A DNA stretch of 64,000 nt from Paratissierella segnis (GCF_014385195.1 NZ_JACRTG010000028.1:1-64000), one strand, 5' to 3'. Shown: positions 14,692 to 24,555, counted from the stretch's first letter. Notes: generated by a model from the sequence alone, not told the origin. Program-made: numbers and translations.

Positions 14692-15921
14692 CTAAATATT
14701 TGTAATCCTGCCCCGTCCGTTACAATGAGGACATACAATTGAAGTTTTTCTATCCAATGTCGGCCTTATTTTTTTTCTGGTTATTTCTACTAAGAAAAGC
14801 TTCGTAACATCTATTATATGAGGCTTATTTCTATCTTTATTGAATTCTTCACTCATCTTTGATAGCACATGAGATATATGTTCATTAATCTTCATGTCTA
14901 TAAAATCCACAATAATTATGCCGCCAATATCCCTTAATCGAATTTGCCTAGCAATCTCTACTGCAGCTTCTAAGTTCGTTTTCAACACCGTATCATCTAA
15001 AGTATGGCTGCCTATAAATTTCCCCGTATTTACATCTATAGCTGTTAGAGCTTCAGTTTCATCAATTACGATGTAGCCTCCGCTTTTGAGATTAACCCTT
15101 CTTTCCAATGCTTCCTTAATATCCATTTGTATATTGGTATTATTATCTATAGAAAAATTTTTATTAAGAATTATCTTTCCCTTTAATCCATAGGAAAAAC
15201 TCTCTTCGTAGGAAATTATTCTATTATATACGTCTTTATCATTTACTATTATTTCAAAATTTCTATCATTAAAAGTATCTCTTACAATCTGATAAGCTAA
15301 ATCAAGCTCCTTATATATAAGCTTTGGAGTCGGTAAGAATGTCCTCTCTTTCTCTATTTTTCTGTATATAGACAGCAAACTATTGTATTCGCCGGAAAGT
15401 ATGTCTTCTCCGATATTTTCTGCATTAGTTCTAAATATCATTCCAATATTACTCTCTTTAATTTCATTACCGATGTTTTTTAATCTATTTATCTCTTCTC
15501 CATCTGTTATTTTCCTTGAAACATTTATATTCTGCGAATGTGGTGTAAGAACTATAAACTTTCCCGGAATGCTTATATGTGTAGTAATCTTAGGACCTTT
15601 TGTACCTAAAGACTCTTTAACCACTTGAACGATTACATCTTCTCCGCCTTTTAATACATCAGATATCGCATATTTCCCTTTATCATATAATTGCTCTTTA
15701 CTCAAACTGTCTTTAAGATATAGAAAAGCATTTTTCTCTTCACCAATATCAACAAAAGCAGCCTCCATACCATTTAAGACATTCAAGACCTTTCCCCTGT
15801 ATACATTGCCGACTATTGATTCCTTTTCAACTTCTTCAGTATAGAATTCTACCAATCTATTACCTTCAATTATTCCAATTCTATTTATTCCTTCCTTTGA
15901 ATCAATAAAAATATAATTCAT
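14692..15921 (-). CDS. rng: ribonuclease E/G family endoribonuclease
   Basis: About 409 residues, the length of an RNase G-type protein without the long RNase E tail. It has an S1-like domain (ESIVGNVYRGKVLNVLNGMEAAFVDIG), the catalytic region with DFIDMK and VIDETEALTAIDVNTGKF, and the zinc-link CPHCNGRGR near the C-terminus. It processes rRNA and mRNA 5' ends. The ATG at 15919-15921 is chosen because GGGGGATTTGGTG precedes it and MNYIFIDSKEG fits the family. It comes directly before the L21 leader. Confidence 0.9.
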   Translation of the reverse strand: MNYIFIDSKEGINRIGIIEGNRLVEFYTEEVEKESIVGNVYRGKVLNVLNGMEAAFVDIGEEKNAFLYLKDSLSKEQLYDKGKYAISDVLKGGEDVIVQVVKESLGTKGPKITTHISIPGKFIVLTPHSQNINVSRKITDGEEINRLKNIGNEIKESNIGMIFRTNAENIGEDILSGEYNSLLSIYRKIEKERTFLPTPKLIYKELDLAYQIVRDTFNDRNFEIIVNDKDVYNRIISYEESFSYGLKGKIILNKNFSIDNNTNIQMDIKEALERRVNLKSGGYIVIDETEALTAIDVNTGKFIGSHTLDDTVLKTNLEAAVEIARQIRLRDIGGIIIVDFIDMKINEHISHVLSKMSEEFNKDRNKPHIIDVTKLFLVEITRKKIRPTLDRKTSIVCPHCNGRGRITNI

Positions 15922-15985
15922 CACCAAATCCCCCAATTTGAACAAATTAATTGAATTATTGTGAAAAAACGTAGCCTCCACTATC

Positions 15986-16020
15986 TTTTCAATTGTGAAC
16001 TGTGAATTGTAAATTGCACA
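15986..16020. repeat. dispersed AT-rich repeat, copy 2
   Basis: TTTTCAATTGTG, GAACTGTGAATTG and TAAATTGCACA fill the gap between the DUF2344 gene and rng. The words TTTTCAATTGTG and ATTGTAAATTG are shared with 10298-10326. Both copies lie in intergenic gaps. Confidence 0.5.
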
Positions 16021-16722
16021 CTACATCGGACTGTAGAGCTTTCCATTTTCTTCAGCAAATAAATTCAACCTTTTTATATAAACTAAATCCATATCTATAT
16101 CTAATTTTAAATCCCTATTCATTGCCCCTATAAAGTCCATTGGCTTTAAATTGCCTTTCTCTCCAACTTTAAACAATGCATTGATAACAAGGAAATTATG
16201 ATCATCAAAACCTTTAACAACAACATTCCCTATCAATGGTTTTATATTTTCATCTACCAAAATCTTATTTTTACCCTTTTTCCTGTATCTAGTTATTAGG
16301 ATTTCATCATTTTTTAGCCATTCCCTTGTAATATTTTCAATATTTTCTATCTCCGTTTCTTTAGAAATCAGAAGTTTTATTTCATAAAAAGCATAGCTGA
16401 TTAATTTAGTAACTGATTCATCTCCATCTACATATTTTGCCTTTACAATTTGTATATCCTTAGGTAAACTGTAATTCATTTTATCAATAAAATCTTCAAT
16501 CGAGATTTCTTCTGCCAGATCTATTTCCATAAATTCCCCTTCACTTTCAATTCCTAAAGATAGAGGGTGAGCAATTGAGAACTTAGGATGAGGATTGAAA
16601 CCCTCTGAGTATTTAATCGGTATTTGGCTTCTATTAAAACACCTCTGGAACAGTCTCATTAAATCCAAATGTGACAAATATCTTAAATAGTTCTTTTTTG
16701 TAAACATAGCTCTAATTACCAA
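16021..16722 (-). CDS. radical-SAM-linked protein (TIGR03936/DUF2344)
   Basis: About 233 residues. N-terminal features FTKKNYLRYLSHLDLMRLFQR and YSEGFNPHPKFS match the DUF2344 family, found next to or fused with a radical SAM protein of the TIGR03960 type. No catalytic motif is evident and the function is unknown; in some genomes the two proteins form one chain, implying joint action. It overlaps the upstream radical SAM gene by about 11 bp. GAGGGG lies just before a TTG at 16720-16722, preferred over a GTG three codons upstream. Confidence 0.85.
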   Translation of the reverse strand: MVIRAMFTKKNYLRYLSHLDLMRLFQRCFNRSQIPIKYSEGFNPHPKFSIAHPLSLGIESEGEFMEIDLAEEISIEDFIDKMNYSLPKDIQIVKAKYVDGDESVTKLISYAFYEIKLLISKETEIENIENITREWLKNDEILITRYRKKGKNKILVDENIKPLIGNVVVKGFDDHNFLVINALFKVGEKGNLKPMDFIGAMNRDLKLDIDMDLVYIKRLNLFAEENGKLYSPM

Positions 16723-18559
16723 CAGATTCACCCCTCATAACACAATCAGGTATTCCACACCCTGTGCAGCCTAATCTGCAATCATTCGTTGTCTCCCCTG
16801 CCATTGCCTTTTTATATTCCCTTAGCAAATATTTTTTTGATACGCCTATATCAATAAAATCCCAAGGAAATAATTCTTGTGTATCTCTATCTCTGAGAGC
16901 ATAAAATTCACCATCTGTGTCGGTTTCCTCCATTGCCTCTATCCATAAATCATATTTAAAATACTCAGACCAGCCGTCATATTTGCAGCCTTTTTCCCAT
17001 GCTTTTAACAGCAGTTTGGACAATTTTCTGTCTCCTCTTGCAAATATTGCTTCTAAATAGCTTAGAGTAGCATCATGATAATTGAATTTTACCTTATTAT
17101 CCTTGATGCTGTTTTTAACCAAATAAATCTTTCTCATAAACTCATCTACGGAATTTTGTCCAACCCATTGAAATGGTGTAAAGGGTTTCGGCACAAAACA
17201 AGATGCACTTGCTGAAACTGAAAAATTACCTAAACGTTCTTCCTTAGGTCTATTAAAGAATAAATCTCTGACTAAATAGGCTAAATCTTTAATTCCCAAC
17301 ACATCCTCATCGGTTTCAGTCGGCAACCCTATCATAAAATAAAGTTTTATTCTTGACCAACCTTCTTTAAAAGCATACGAAACAGCATTTATTAAATCTT
17401 CTTCACTTACGCCTTTGTTGATTACATCTCTCAATCTCTGACTTCCGGCTTCGGGTGCAAACGTCAATCCGGTTTTTCTTACCTTTTCTATCTCTTTCAG
17501 CACATCAATGCTGAATGAGTCAAGCCTTAAGGACGGTAGAGATACCCCTACCTTTCTATCTTCATATTTGTCCATAAGCATAGAAATCAAGATTCTAAGA
17601 TTCGTATAGTCACATGAGCTCAATGAAGATAAAGATATGTTTTCGTATCCTGTGCTTTCCACTAATTTGTCTGCCAACTCCATAAGTCTATCTACAGACT
17701 TTTCTCTAATTGGCCTATAAATCATACCTGCTTGGCAAAATCTGCATCCATGAGTGCACCCTCTAAACAATTCCATGGATACTCTATCATGAACAGTCTC
17801 TATATATGGGACAATCATCTTTTCAGGAGAAAACATTGTATCAATGTTTTTTATTATTCTTTTCTTAATTTTTTCTTTTATTCCCTTCCTATTTGCCTTC
17901 ATTGATTTTAAGGTTCCATCATCATTATAGGAAACATCATAAAACTTCGGAACATAAATTCCTTCTATTTTTGCAACATCCTCTAGGAATATATCTTTAA
18001 TATAGTTTGCTTTATGTTCTTTATACAAATTTAAGACCTCTAGAACTACTTCTTCCCCCTCTCCAATTACAAAAAAGTCAATAAAATCCGCCAATGGCTC
18101 GGGATTGTAAGCACATGGACCTCCTGCTATTATTATGGGGTAGTTTTCATCTCTATCTTTAGATAATAAAGGAATATTTGATAAATCCAAGATATTTAAT
18201 ATATTTGTATAGCTCATTTCATATTGAAGAGTAAATCCAAGGATATCAAAATTTATAACTTCTTCCTTACTTTCTAAAGTAAATAAAGGTAAGCCAATAT
18301 CTCTCATTTCTTCTTCCATATCTACCCAAGGTGCAAAAACTCTCTCACAGGCAAAATCATCTTCATTATTAATCAGGTTGTATAATATATGCATTCCCAG
18401 GTGGGACATACCTACTTCATAAACATCCGGGAAAGAAAAGGCAAATTTAACGTACATTTCCTCTAAGTCTTTTTGTACTGAATTCTGCTCCATTCCAATA
18501 TATCTTGCAGGTTTCTCAACCTTTTTTAAAATCTTATCCAATTTCTGTTTATCTATCAT
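16712..18559 (-). CDS. radical SAM protein, TIGR03960 family
   Basis: This 615-residue protein has an N-terminal cobalamin-binding-like domain (FAFSFPDVYEVGMSHLG ... GGPCAYNPEPLADFID). A radical SAM core follows, with GCTHGCRFCQAG giving the CxxxCxxC cluster motif. The C-terminus carries extra cysteines (CRLGCTGCGIPDC) that may bind another Fe-S centre. TIGR03960 proteins are widespread in anaerobes; the substrate is unknown to me, though proximity to rng-rplU-rpmA suggests RNA or ribosome modification. A moderate promoter lies about 53 bp upstream. Confidence 0.88.
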   Translation of the reverse strand: MIDKQKLDKILKKVEKPARYIGMEQNSVQKDLEEMYVKFAFSFPDVYEVGMSHLGMHILYNLINNEDDFACERVFAPWVDMEEEMRDIGLPLFTLESKEEVINFDILGFTLQYEMSYTNILNILDLSNIPLLSKDRDENYPIIIAGGPCAYNPEPLADFIDFFVIGEGEEVVLEVLNLYKEHKANYIKDIFLEDVAKIEGIYVPKFYDVSYNDDGTLKSMKANRKGIKEKIKKRIIKNIDTMFSPEKMIVPYIETVHDRVSMELFRGCTHGCRFCQAGMIYRPIREKSVDRLMELADKLVESTGYENISLSSLSSCDYTNLRILISMLMDKYEDRKVGVSLPSLRLDSFSIDVLKEIEKVRKTGLTFAPEAGSQRLRDVINKGVSEEDLINAVSYAFKEGWSRIKLYFMIGLPTETDEDVLGIKDLAYLVRDLFFNRPKEERLGNFSVSASASCFVPKPFTPFQWVGQNSVDEFMRKIYLVKNSIKDNKVKFNYHDATLSYLEAIFARGDRKLSKLLLKAWEKGCKYDGWSEYFKYDLWIEAMEETDTDGEFYALRDRDTQELFPWDFIDIGVSKKYLLREYKKAMAGETTNDCRLGCTGCGIPDCVMRGESVGN

Positions 18560-18611
18560 ATACTCACCTTTCGTAAATATTTCACATTAAGCATTACAAT
18601 TCATATTATAT

Positions 18612-18640
18612 ATTATCACTTTTTACGGACATTTACACAA
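18612..18640 (-). promoter_or_regulatory. candidate promoter for the TIGR03960 gene
   Basis: On the minus strand -35 TTGTGT (18640-18635), a 17-bp spacer and -10 GATAAT (18617-18612) follow a terminator and precede the TIGR03960 start. Match to sigma-A consensus is moderate. Confidence 0.5.
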
Positions 18641-18651
18641 GCAATCTTCAC

Positions 18652-18680
18652 AAAAAAATTTAACCTCGTAAAACGAGGTT
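18652..18680 (-). terminator. terminator after the M23-like gene
   Basis: On the minus strand AACCTCGT-TTT-ACGAGGTT followed by AAATTTTTTT gives a perfect 8-bp stem and a T7 tract. It overlaps the end of the M23-like gene and closes the mre-min transcript. Confidence 0.9.
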
Positions 18681-19335
18681 ATAAATCTATATAATCTGAT
18701 GGATCAACAGGAATCCCATCTATATAAATTTCAATTCTTAAGTATTGATTGCCATCTTTGTTGGTGCCTAGTAATCCAACAATATCACTTACTTCCACGG
18801 TGCTCCCCTTTTCCAAATATGTTTTGGATAAATATCCATAAACTACATCCATATTATCATTTTTTATTGTAACAAAATACCCTTTTTTTCCTCTCATTTC
18901 AATATCTGAAACAGTACCTGAAATTATTGCCTTAGGATCCATTTTACTCTGGGATTTGATATCTACTCCGTTATTTTTAAGTATTTCCCCATTTACATTT
19001 ACATCCTGTCCAAAACTTTTGTATACTGTACCGGATATTGGAGTATCATATTTGGTAGTTTTTTCTTTTAGAGCTACTATACTTTCAATTGATTTATCAA
19101 TTAAGCCACGGGCTTTATTGTAAATTCTCTTCCCATCTTCTGTAATGCTAAAATTATAATTAATACCTTGTTCAAGCTTTCCTAAAACAACGTTAGTCGG
19201 CTTTAAATCAATTTTTTTCATAACTAATAATCCTAAAAGAAGGGCAACTGTTACTATAGATTTGATAATGAATGATCTTACATAATTGTGCTTATACAAA
19301 TTGTTCCTTGAACTGTTCACCTTAAACTTATTCAT
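18679..19335 (-). CDS. degenerate M23/LytM-domain protein, SpoIVFA-like
   Basis: This 218-residue membrane-anchored protein has a cytoplasmic basic N-terminus, one membrane segment (about 22-40) and a C-terminal LytM-like domain. The zinc-binding residues of active M23 peptidases are not visible. Where HxGxD is expected there is NNGVDIKS, where YxHL is usual there is YGYLSK, and the LHFE-type motif is LRIEIY. It is probably not a peptidase. Position after minE and before TIGR03960 is where clostridial SpoIVFA-like proteins occur; SpoIVFA controls the sporulation protease SpoIVFB. No spoIVFB-type gene is adjacent. Confidence 0.75.
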   Translation of the reverse strand: MNKFKVNSSRNNLYKHNYVRSFIIKSIVTVALLLGLLVMKKIDLKPTNVVLGKLEQGINYNFSITEDGKRIYNKARGLIDKSIESIVALKEKTTKYDTPISGTVYKSFGQDVNVNGEILKNNGVDIKSQSKMDPKAIISGTVSDIEMRGKKGYFVTIKNDNMDVVYGYLSKTYLEKGSTVEVSDIVGLLGTNKDGNQYLRIEIYIDGIPVDPSDYIDL

Positions 19336-19391
19336 CTTATCACCTACCTTAGTTAGTACTAGGATATTTTTCTAAGGCAGGTTTTATTCCA

Positions 19392-19670
19392 TTATCTTTT
19401 ATCTTTTATCTTTATAATTGGTATATTTGCTACTAAAGCTGAGACTGGAGCTTTATTACCTTCTTTTCTCATTCTTGTTAGTTTAATATCTATTCCCTCA
19501 TTATCAATATCCGCATATTCAGAAATAGTTCTAACGATGTCGCTCTTTATCATATCTAAAATCTTTGGAGATATATCAGCTCTATCTTGTACCAATACGA
19601 GTTTAAGTCTTTCTTTAGCAATATTTTTACTGTTTTCCTTATTCTTATTAAATAATTTGAATATTTCCAA
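19392..19670 (-). CDS. minE: cell division topological factor MinE
   Basis: A 92-residue MinE, which stimulates MinD ATPase and sets the position of the MinCD inhibitor. The conserved core is RLKLVLVQDRADISPKILDMIKSDIV, followed by the C-terminal topological domain. It lies 12 bp after minD. Presence of MinE means oscillating or graded Min control rather than the DivIVA-only arrangement of Bacillus. Confidence 0.93.
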   Translation of the reverse strand: MEIFKLFNKNKENSKNIAKERLKLVLVQDRADISPKILDMIKSDIVRTISEYADIDNEGIDIKLTRMRKEGNKAPVSALVANIPIIKIKDKR

Positions 19671-19682
19671 GACTATACCCCC

Positions 19683-20495
19683 TTATTTGCCAAATAGCAA
19701 TTTAATAATCTTACTTAGCTTACCTTCTTCATCAGCTTCTAAGTTAAGAAATTCTATCTCTTCCCCAATTATTCTCCTTGAAATATTTCTATACGCTTGT
19801 CCCGCTTTCGATTTCTCATCTAAAACAACAGGTTCACCTTTGTTCGTTGATATTACTATTGCCTCATCATCAGGGACTATGCCAATCAAATCAATTGCCA
19901 ATATATCTACTATGTCGTCAATATTCATCATATCTCCTCTTTTAACCATTTCAGGTCTGATTCGATTGACAATTAATTTTGGATTGTATAATTCCTTAGC
20001 TTCCAGTATCCCAATTACCCTATCAGCATCTCTAACTGCTGAAATCTCAGGCGTAGTAACTATTATAGCAATATCTGCTCCTGCTATGGAATATTGAAAT
20101 CCTTGTTCAATCCCTGCCGGTGAATCTATTATTATATAATCAAAGTCTTTTTTCAGTTGAGTTATAAGTTCAACCATTTGCTCAGGCTTTACAGCCGACT
20201 TATCCTTTGTCTGCGCTGCAGGAAGCAAGTACAATCTTTCAAATCTCTTATCCTTTATTAGCGCTTGTTTTAATCTGCAATTTTTTTCTACAACATCAAC
20301 TATATCGTAGACTATACGATTTTCCAATCCCATAACTACATCAAGATTTCTTAATCCTATATCTGCATCAACTATTACAACAGAATATCCTAAAATAGAT
20401 AAGCCCGTTCCTATATTAGCTGTGGTGGTAGTTTTTCCTACTCCTCCTTTTCCCGAGGTTACTACGATAGCTGTTCCCAATTTTTCGTTCTCCAT
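19683..20495 (-). CDS. minD: septum site-determining ATPase MinD
   Basis: A 270-residue ParA-type ATPase that recruits MinC to the membrane. It has a deviant Walker A, SGKGGVGKTTTTANIG (about residues 14-29), VIVDADIGLRNLD, and the Walker B region YIIIDSPAGIEQGF. The C-terminus (KIIKLLFGK) is an amphipathic membrane-targeting helix. It lies between minC (14 bp upstream) and minE. Confidence 0.95.
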   Translation of the reverse strand: MENEKLGTAIVVTSGKGGVGKTTTTANIGTGLSILGYSVVIVDADIGLRNLDVVMGLENRIVYDIVDVVEKNCRLKQALIKDKRFERLYLLPAAQTKDKSAVKPEQMVELITQLKKDFDYIIIDSPAGIEQGFQYSIAGADIAIIVTTPEISAVRDADRVIGILEAKELYNPKLIVNRIRPEMVKRGDMMNIDDIVDILAIDLIGIVPDDEAIVISTNKGEPVVLDEKSKAGQAYRNISRRIIGEEIEFLNLEADEEGKLSKIIKLLFGK

Positions 20496-20509
20496 TTACT
20501 TTCCTCCTT

Positions 20510-21157
20510 TTATTTATTCGGCAAATAAGGTTCAATAAGCACCTTACCATCTATTATCCTAGCTATTTCAGGTAGTTTATACTGCATATCTCCATCTGGC
20601 GATCTGACAATTATATCCCCGATTCTCAATTGGGTCGGCAGTAAGCAATATGCTGCAACTACAGCTTTTTCATCACCACCGTCACCAGCTTGTGCTACAC
20701 CTCTTAAAGTACCCAGAACTATGATATTCCCCTTTGCCTTCAAAAAAGCGCCAGGGTTTACATCTCCTATTATAACAATATTCCCGTCATATTCAACAGT
20801 CTGTCCGGATCTTAATGTCCCATAAATAAACTTTGTTTTCCCTTCATCGGTTATACATTTAGAATAACAGTCAGCTTCTCCCTTAAAATTATCCTTTACA
20901 TTCAACAAAGAGTCAAGTATTTCATCTTTTGATATGTTAAAATCATATTTATACTTCAAAATTAATGTAATTTCCAATAATTGTTTTTGAGTTAATTCAT
21001 CACATCTAACACCTAGAAATTTAGCTCCTTCAAAGAATTTATAAGAATTCTTCATCTTATCATCTAACTCTTTTTTTATTGCTTCAAAATCCTTGCCTTT
21101 AATATCTAGGTAAACACCTTCTGCTGCACCCTTGAAACAAACTAAATCTCTTTTCAA
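20510..21157 (-). CDS. minC: septum site-determining protein MinC
   Basis: A 215-residue inhibitor of FtsZ assembly. The N-terminal domain is of the Clostridial type. The C-terminal beta-helix domain is clear: FIYGTLRSGQTVEYDGNIVI, GDVNPGAFLKAKGNIIVLGTLRGVAQAG, and QLRIGDIIVRSPD. It heads the minCDE cluster, with a 51-bp gap after the PBP gene that contains a TATAAT-like word. Confidence 0.92.
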   Translation of the reverse strand: MKRDLVCFKGAAEGVYLDIKGKDFEAIKKELDDKMKNSYKFFEGAKFLGVRCDELTQKQLLEITLILKYKYDFNISKDEILDSLLNVKDNFKGEADCYSKCITDEGKTKFIYGTLRSGQTVEYDGNIVIIGDVNPGAFLKAKGNIIVLGTLRGVAQAGDGGDEKAVVAAYCLLPTQLRIGDIIVRSPDGDMQYKLPEIARIIDGKVLIEPYLPNK

Positions 21158-21208
21158 TTACAATTCCTCCATCATGCTTTTTGTGATAATTTCAATTATA
21201 TCATATAA

Positions 21209-24200
21209 TCAATTTTGTAATACATTTTCATAAGGTAATGTTTCCCTGGACTTAAGCCCATTTAGTCCTAAATATTCAGCTATAATATCCCTAACCATGG
21301 GACCTGCATATCCTCCGCTACCTCCTTGAAAAATAACTGCCGCTACTGCTATTTCAGGTTCATCGAAAGGCGCAAACCCTACAAACCACGCAAAATCATC
21401 GAAGGTATCCCCTGTCGAAGGGTTGATACCACTTCTTTCTGCAGTTCCGGTTTTAGTTGCAACTTTTATAGGGAATTTCTCAAAGACACGTCTTGCAGAA
21501 CCGTCGGAAGACACCATTCCCATACCTTTCTTTATGTGTTCTAAATTCTCATAATTATTTAGTTCAATTCTCTCCTGATCTATTTCATGTTTATATAGTG
21601 TTTTAGTATTATTATAATTTTTTATATTATCTACAAGAGTTAATTTGTTTCTATATCCTCCATTTGCTATGGTCGCTACATAGTTAGCCATTTGTATAGG
21701 TGTATATGCATTTTGTCCCTGGCCTATGGTTACATTCAATGTATCCGTTATATTCCAGCCCGCCTGATTTATATAATCAAACTTTATTTTATCTGCCAAG
21801 CCGCTTCTTTCTCCCGGCAGTCTCTTTTCAGGGTCAAATCCCATTTTATCCAATCTCCTAATTACTTCATTTCTAGTCAAAGGTGTTTCTAATTCAAGCC
21901 ATCCTAAAATTTCGTCTATAATTTCCTCAGTACGATTTTCATCCATATCAATACCAGGTTTTAAGTATTTATGCAAATCTTTTTCCAAACTTCTACTTAA
22001 TAGATATTTAGTATTTATTATTTTCTTTTGAGGATTGGGAACTCCACCTGATTGTTCCCTGGGAATATTTATTTCTATACCGGTTTTATCATTTAAACCC
22101 AATTTCTTAGACATTTCAACTATATCTTCGATTTCAAGTTTAACTCCTATACTCTCACCTGTTTTTTGATTTTTTCCCATTGCAAGTGAATAAAAATAGT
22201 AGTTACATGAATCTCTCAGAGCCTCATACAGGTTTTCATACCCATGAGTTCCACCTGAGCTAGTATAAATTAGACAATTAAAATCTTTGGTCCCTATAGT
22301 AACCTTACCCATATCCCTTATTTTTTTGTTCGGATCAAGTCCCTTCTCCAATGCAGAAAGCCCCGTTACCATCTTAAATGTTGAACCCGGTTGTATAGCT
22401 GTTTGTGTCGCAATGTTTAAAAGCGGTCTTGGAGCCAAAGGATTGGATTCGTCTTCAGGAAATAAGCTGTCCCAATCAGTCGAAGAAATTCCTGTAGCAA
22501 AAAGATTCGGATCATACGGATTGGAGCTTGCCATAGCCAGTACTTGTCCTGTCTTTACATCTATTGCTACAACCGCTCCGGAGGTTGCATTTATATAAGG
22601 GCGTCTTTTTCTTTTATGAGTCCCAAATTGATAATTGCCCCATTGACTTTCATATATTCCCCCGGTACTTAGTTTATCCAGTGTTTGCTGAAGAGATTTT
22701 TCTGCCACTTCCTGCAATTTCAAATCGATAGATAAATATAAATTATTTCCGGGAACAGGCCTTTTTTCTTCTATTACTTTTGTTGTATTTCCTACAACGT
22801 CTACCTCTACTTTTTTAACTCCGCTTTCTCCCTTGAGAATATCTTCAAAATATTCCTCAACACCTGTTTTACCTATAATTGCATTTGGTGAATACTTATT
22901 TTGCTCTACATACTTTTGAATTTCTTCAGGTTGACTTATCTTACCTAAATATCCTAATATATGTGCAGCTGTTGTTCCTTCCGGATAATATCTTACAGGC
23001 TCAATCGATATATTTATTCCCGGATATTCCATCAGTCCTTCTTCTATTTTGGCAACTGTAGACTCCTTGATATCATAAGCGATATTTATGGGTTGATAAG
23101 CCAAATGCCCTTGTTTATTAAGCTGATCATATATCACCAGAATTGCTCTTGCCTCGTATTTACTTAAGAACTTGTCTATCCCATATTTTCCCCTTACTTT
23201 TTGAAATCCTTCTTCTACCGACATTCCTTCCTCAATATTATTTGCTGAATACCAGTTTTTTAAATTGTTCATTGCCACATATTCGAAATCCTCAGAAATA
23301 GATATCTTAGGATTTATTCCATCATATAAAAGCTGTTCTTGTGCTAAGGACTTTATAGTATCACTTGATAAAAATTCGTATAATACATCGGATTTACTTG
23401 CTTGTTCTATAAGAGTATCAAGAGGATCGCCCTTAGGAGTATCAGTCCCTCCTATGTACTTATAAATGACTGTATTATTGTCATCAACTATTTCGATGTC
23501 CACAGAGGTAGCTACACCTTTTTCCTTTAAAATATCCATAAGAATTTTCCCGGGAATTATTGATTTATCTTTAGAATCATCTTCGTTTTTGATTATTCTT
23601 TCTAGAAAATTTTTCAATGACACTTCTTTGAATATGTTTACAAAATCATCCTTGGCTGTGGACGTTAGTGTCACATCAGGAAAGTCCCTCATCAACGATA
23701 ATTTCTGTTTTAGATATTCATCTTCATAGGATATAGAATATTCTTCTAAGGTTATATCATCTTCTAAGGCTCTATTTTCAATCAATTCAAAAATTAAGAG
23801 TCTGGATAACGGATGATCCATGATTTTTCTTATAATGGTCTTATCGTTGCTGATTAATTCAATCAACATTCCCAATGGACTTGAATTATCACTTATTTCG
23901 TGTTCCTTCTTCCAATTTGATATATTTATTGAATCGTCAAAATATAAATGTAATCCATCATTATCTATATATGTAACAATGGGTACATTTATATTTTTGC
24001 TTTTTAAAGCGTTTATAGCCCTATTAGCAGTTATAAATTGATAATGGTCGGAATAGTCGCCATTTATATAATAAGTACTTAGTATTTCAGGTAATAAATT
24101 ATTATCAATTATTAAATCTACAACCTTTTCGTTGGGATTTGAATCCTCATTTATGTTATCATCCATACTTTTATATTTAAATACATTTAACTGTAATGGA

Positions 24201-24544
24201 TACTCATCTACATAATCTACGCCGTCCTCTTCCAACAACCTGATAAGCGTTAAAAAACTTAAGTTCTTTGCTTTCTTATCTATAATATTTAACTCATCTT
24301 TAAGAAGTTGAACTGTAAATACAGGCTTATTCCCTGCAATTAGTCTGCCATATCTATCTCTTATCTCTCCCCTAGGTGCAGTTGTATTGACTTCTTTCAA
24401 TCTCTTATTATCTGCCATGTATCTAAATTCGTCACCCTGAGCAATGGTTAAAGTGGCAAGTCTAAAAGTTAAAATAAGCATTAAAAAAACCACAACAAAT
24501 GAAATAATATTGTATCTATTTAAAATCTTTTTTAAAGGTTCCAA
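21209..24544 (-). CDS. mrdA: large class B penicillin-binding protein (PBP2/MrdA type)
   Basis: This 1111-residue peptidoglycan transpeptidase has an N-terminal membrane anchor (about 14-34), a PBP dimerisation region with RGEIRDRYGRLIAGN, and a C-terminal transpeptidase domain. The active-site Ser is in PGSTFK (near residue 720), the SxN-type motif is SCN in RDSCNYYFYSLAMG, and KTG is in ATKTGTAERSG (near 1030). It is long for the family because the N-terminal half has extra sequence (about 110-480). Position directly after mreBCD indicates the elongation PBP of the rod complex. No rodA is adjacent here. Confidence 0.9.
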   Translation of the reverse strand: MEPLKKILNRYNIISFVVVFLMLILTFRLATLTIAQGDEFRYMADNKRLKEVNTTAPRGEIRDRYGRLIAGNKPVFTVQLLKDELNIIDKKAKNLSFLTLIRLLEEDGVDYVDEYPLQLNVFKYKSMDDNINEDSNPNEKVVDLIIDNNLLPEILSTYYINGDYSDHYQFITANRAINALKSKNINVPIVTYIDNDGLHLYFDDSINISNWKKEHEISDNSSPLGMLIELISNDKTIIRKIMDHPLSRLLIFELIENRALEDDITLEEYSISYEDEYLKQKLSLMRDFPDVTLTSTAKDDFVNIFKEVSLKNFLERIIKNEDDSKDKSIIPGKILMDILKEKGVATSVDIEIVDDNNTVIYKYIGGTDTPKGDPLDTLIEQASKSDVLYEFLSSDTIKSLAQEQLLYDGINPKISISEDFEYVAMNNLKNWYSANNIEEGMSVEEGFQKVRGKYGIDKFLSKYEARAILVIYDQLNKQGHLAYQPINIAYDIKESTVAKIEEGLMEYPGINISIEPVRYYPEGTTAAHILGYLGKISQPEEIQKYVEQNKYSPNAIIGKTGVEEYFEDILKGESGVKKVEVDVVGNTTKVIEEKRPVPGNNLYLSIDLKLQEVAEKSLQQTLDKLSTGGIYESQWGNYQFGTHKRKRRPYINATSGAVVAIDVKTGQVLAMASSNPYDPNLFATGISSTDWDSLFPEDESNPLAPRPLLNIATQTAIQPGSTFKMVTGLSALEKGLDPNKKIRDMGKVTIGTKDFNCLIYTSSGGTHGYENLYEALRDSCNYYFYSLAMGKNQKTGESIGVKLEIEDIVEMSKKLGLNDKTGIEINIPREQSGGVPNPQKKIINTKYLLSRSLEKDLHKYLKPGIDMDENRTEEIIDEILGWLELETPLTRNEVIRRLDKMGFDPEKRLPGERSGLADKIKFDYINQAGWNITDTLNVTIGQGQNAYTPIQMANYVATIANGGYRNKLTLVDNIKNYNNTKTLYKHEIDQERIELNNYENLEHIKKGMGMVSSDGSARRVFEKFPIKVATKTGTAERSGINPSTGDTFDDFAWFVGFAPFDEPEIAVAAVIFQGGSGGYAGPMVRDIIAEYLGLNGLKSRETLPYENVLQN

Positions 24545-24555
24545 TGACTTACCTC

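Noticed and set aside
19537..20097. 186-codon plus-strand frame over minE/minD
   Set aside because: Antisense to two well-supported Min genes, no start signal.
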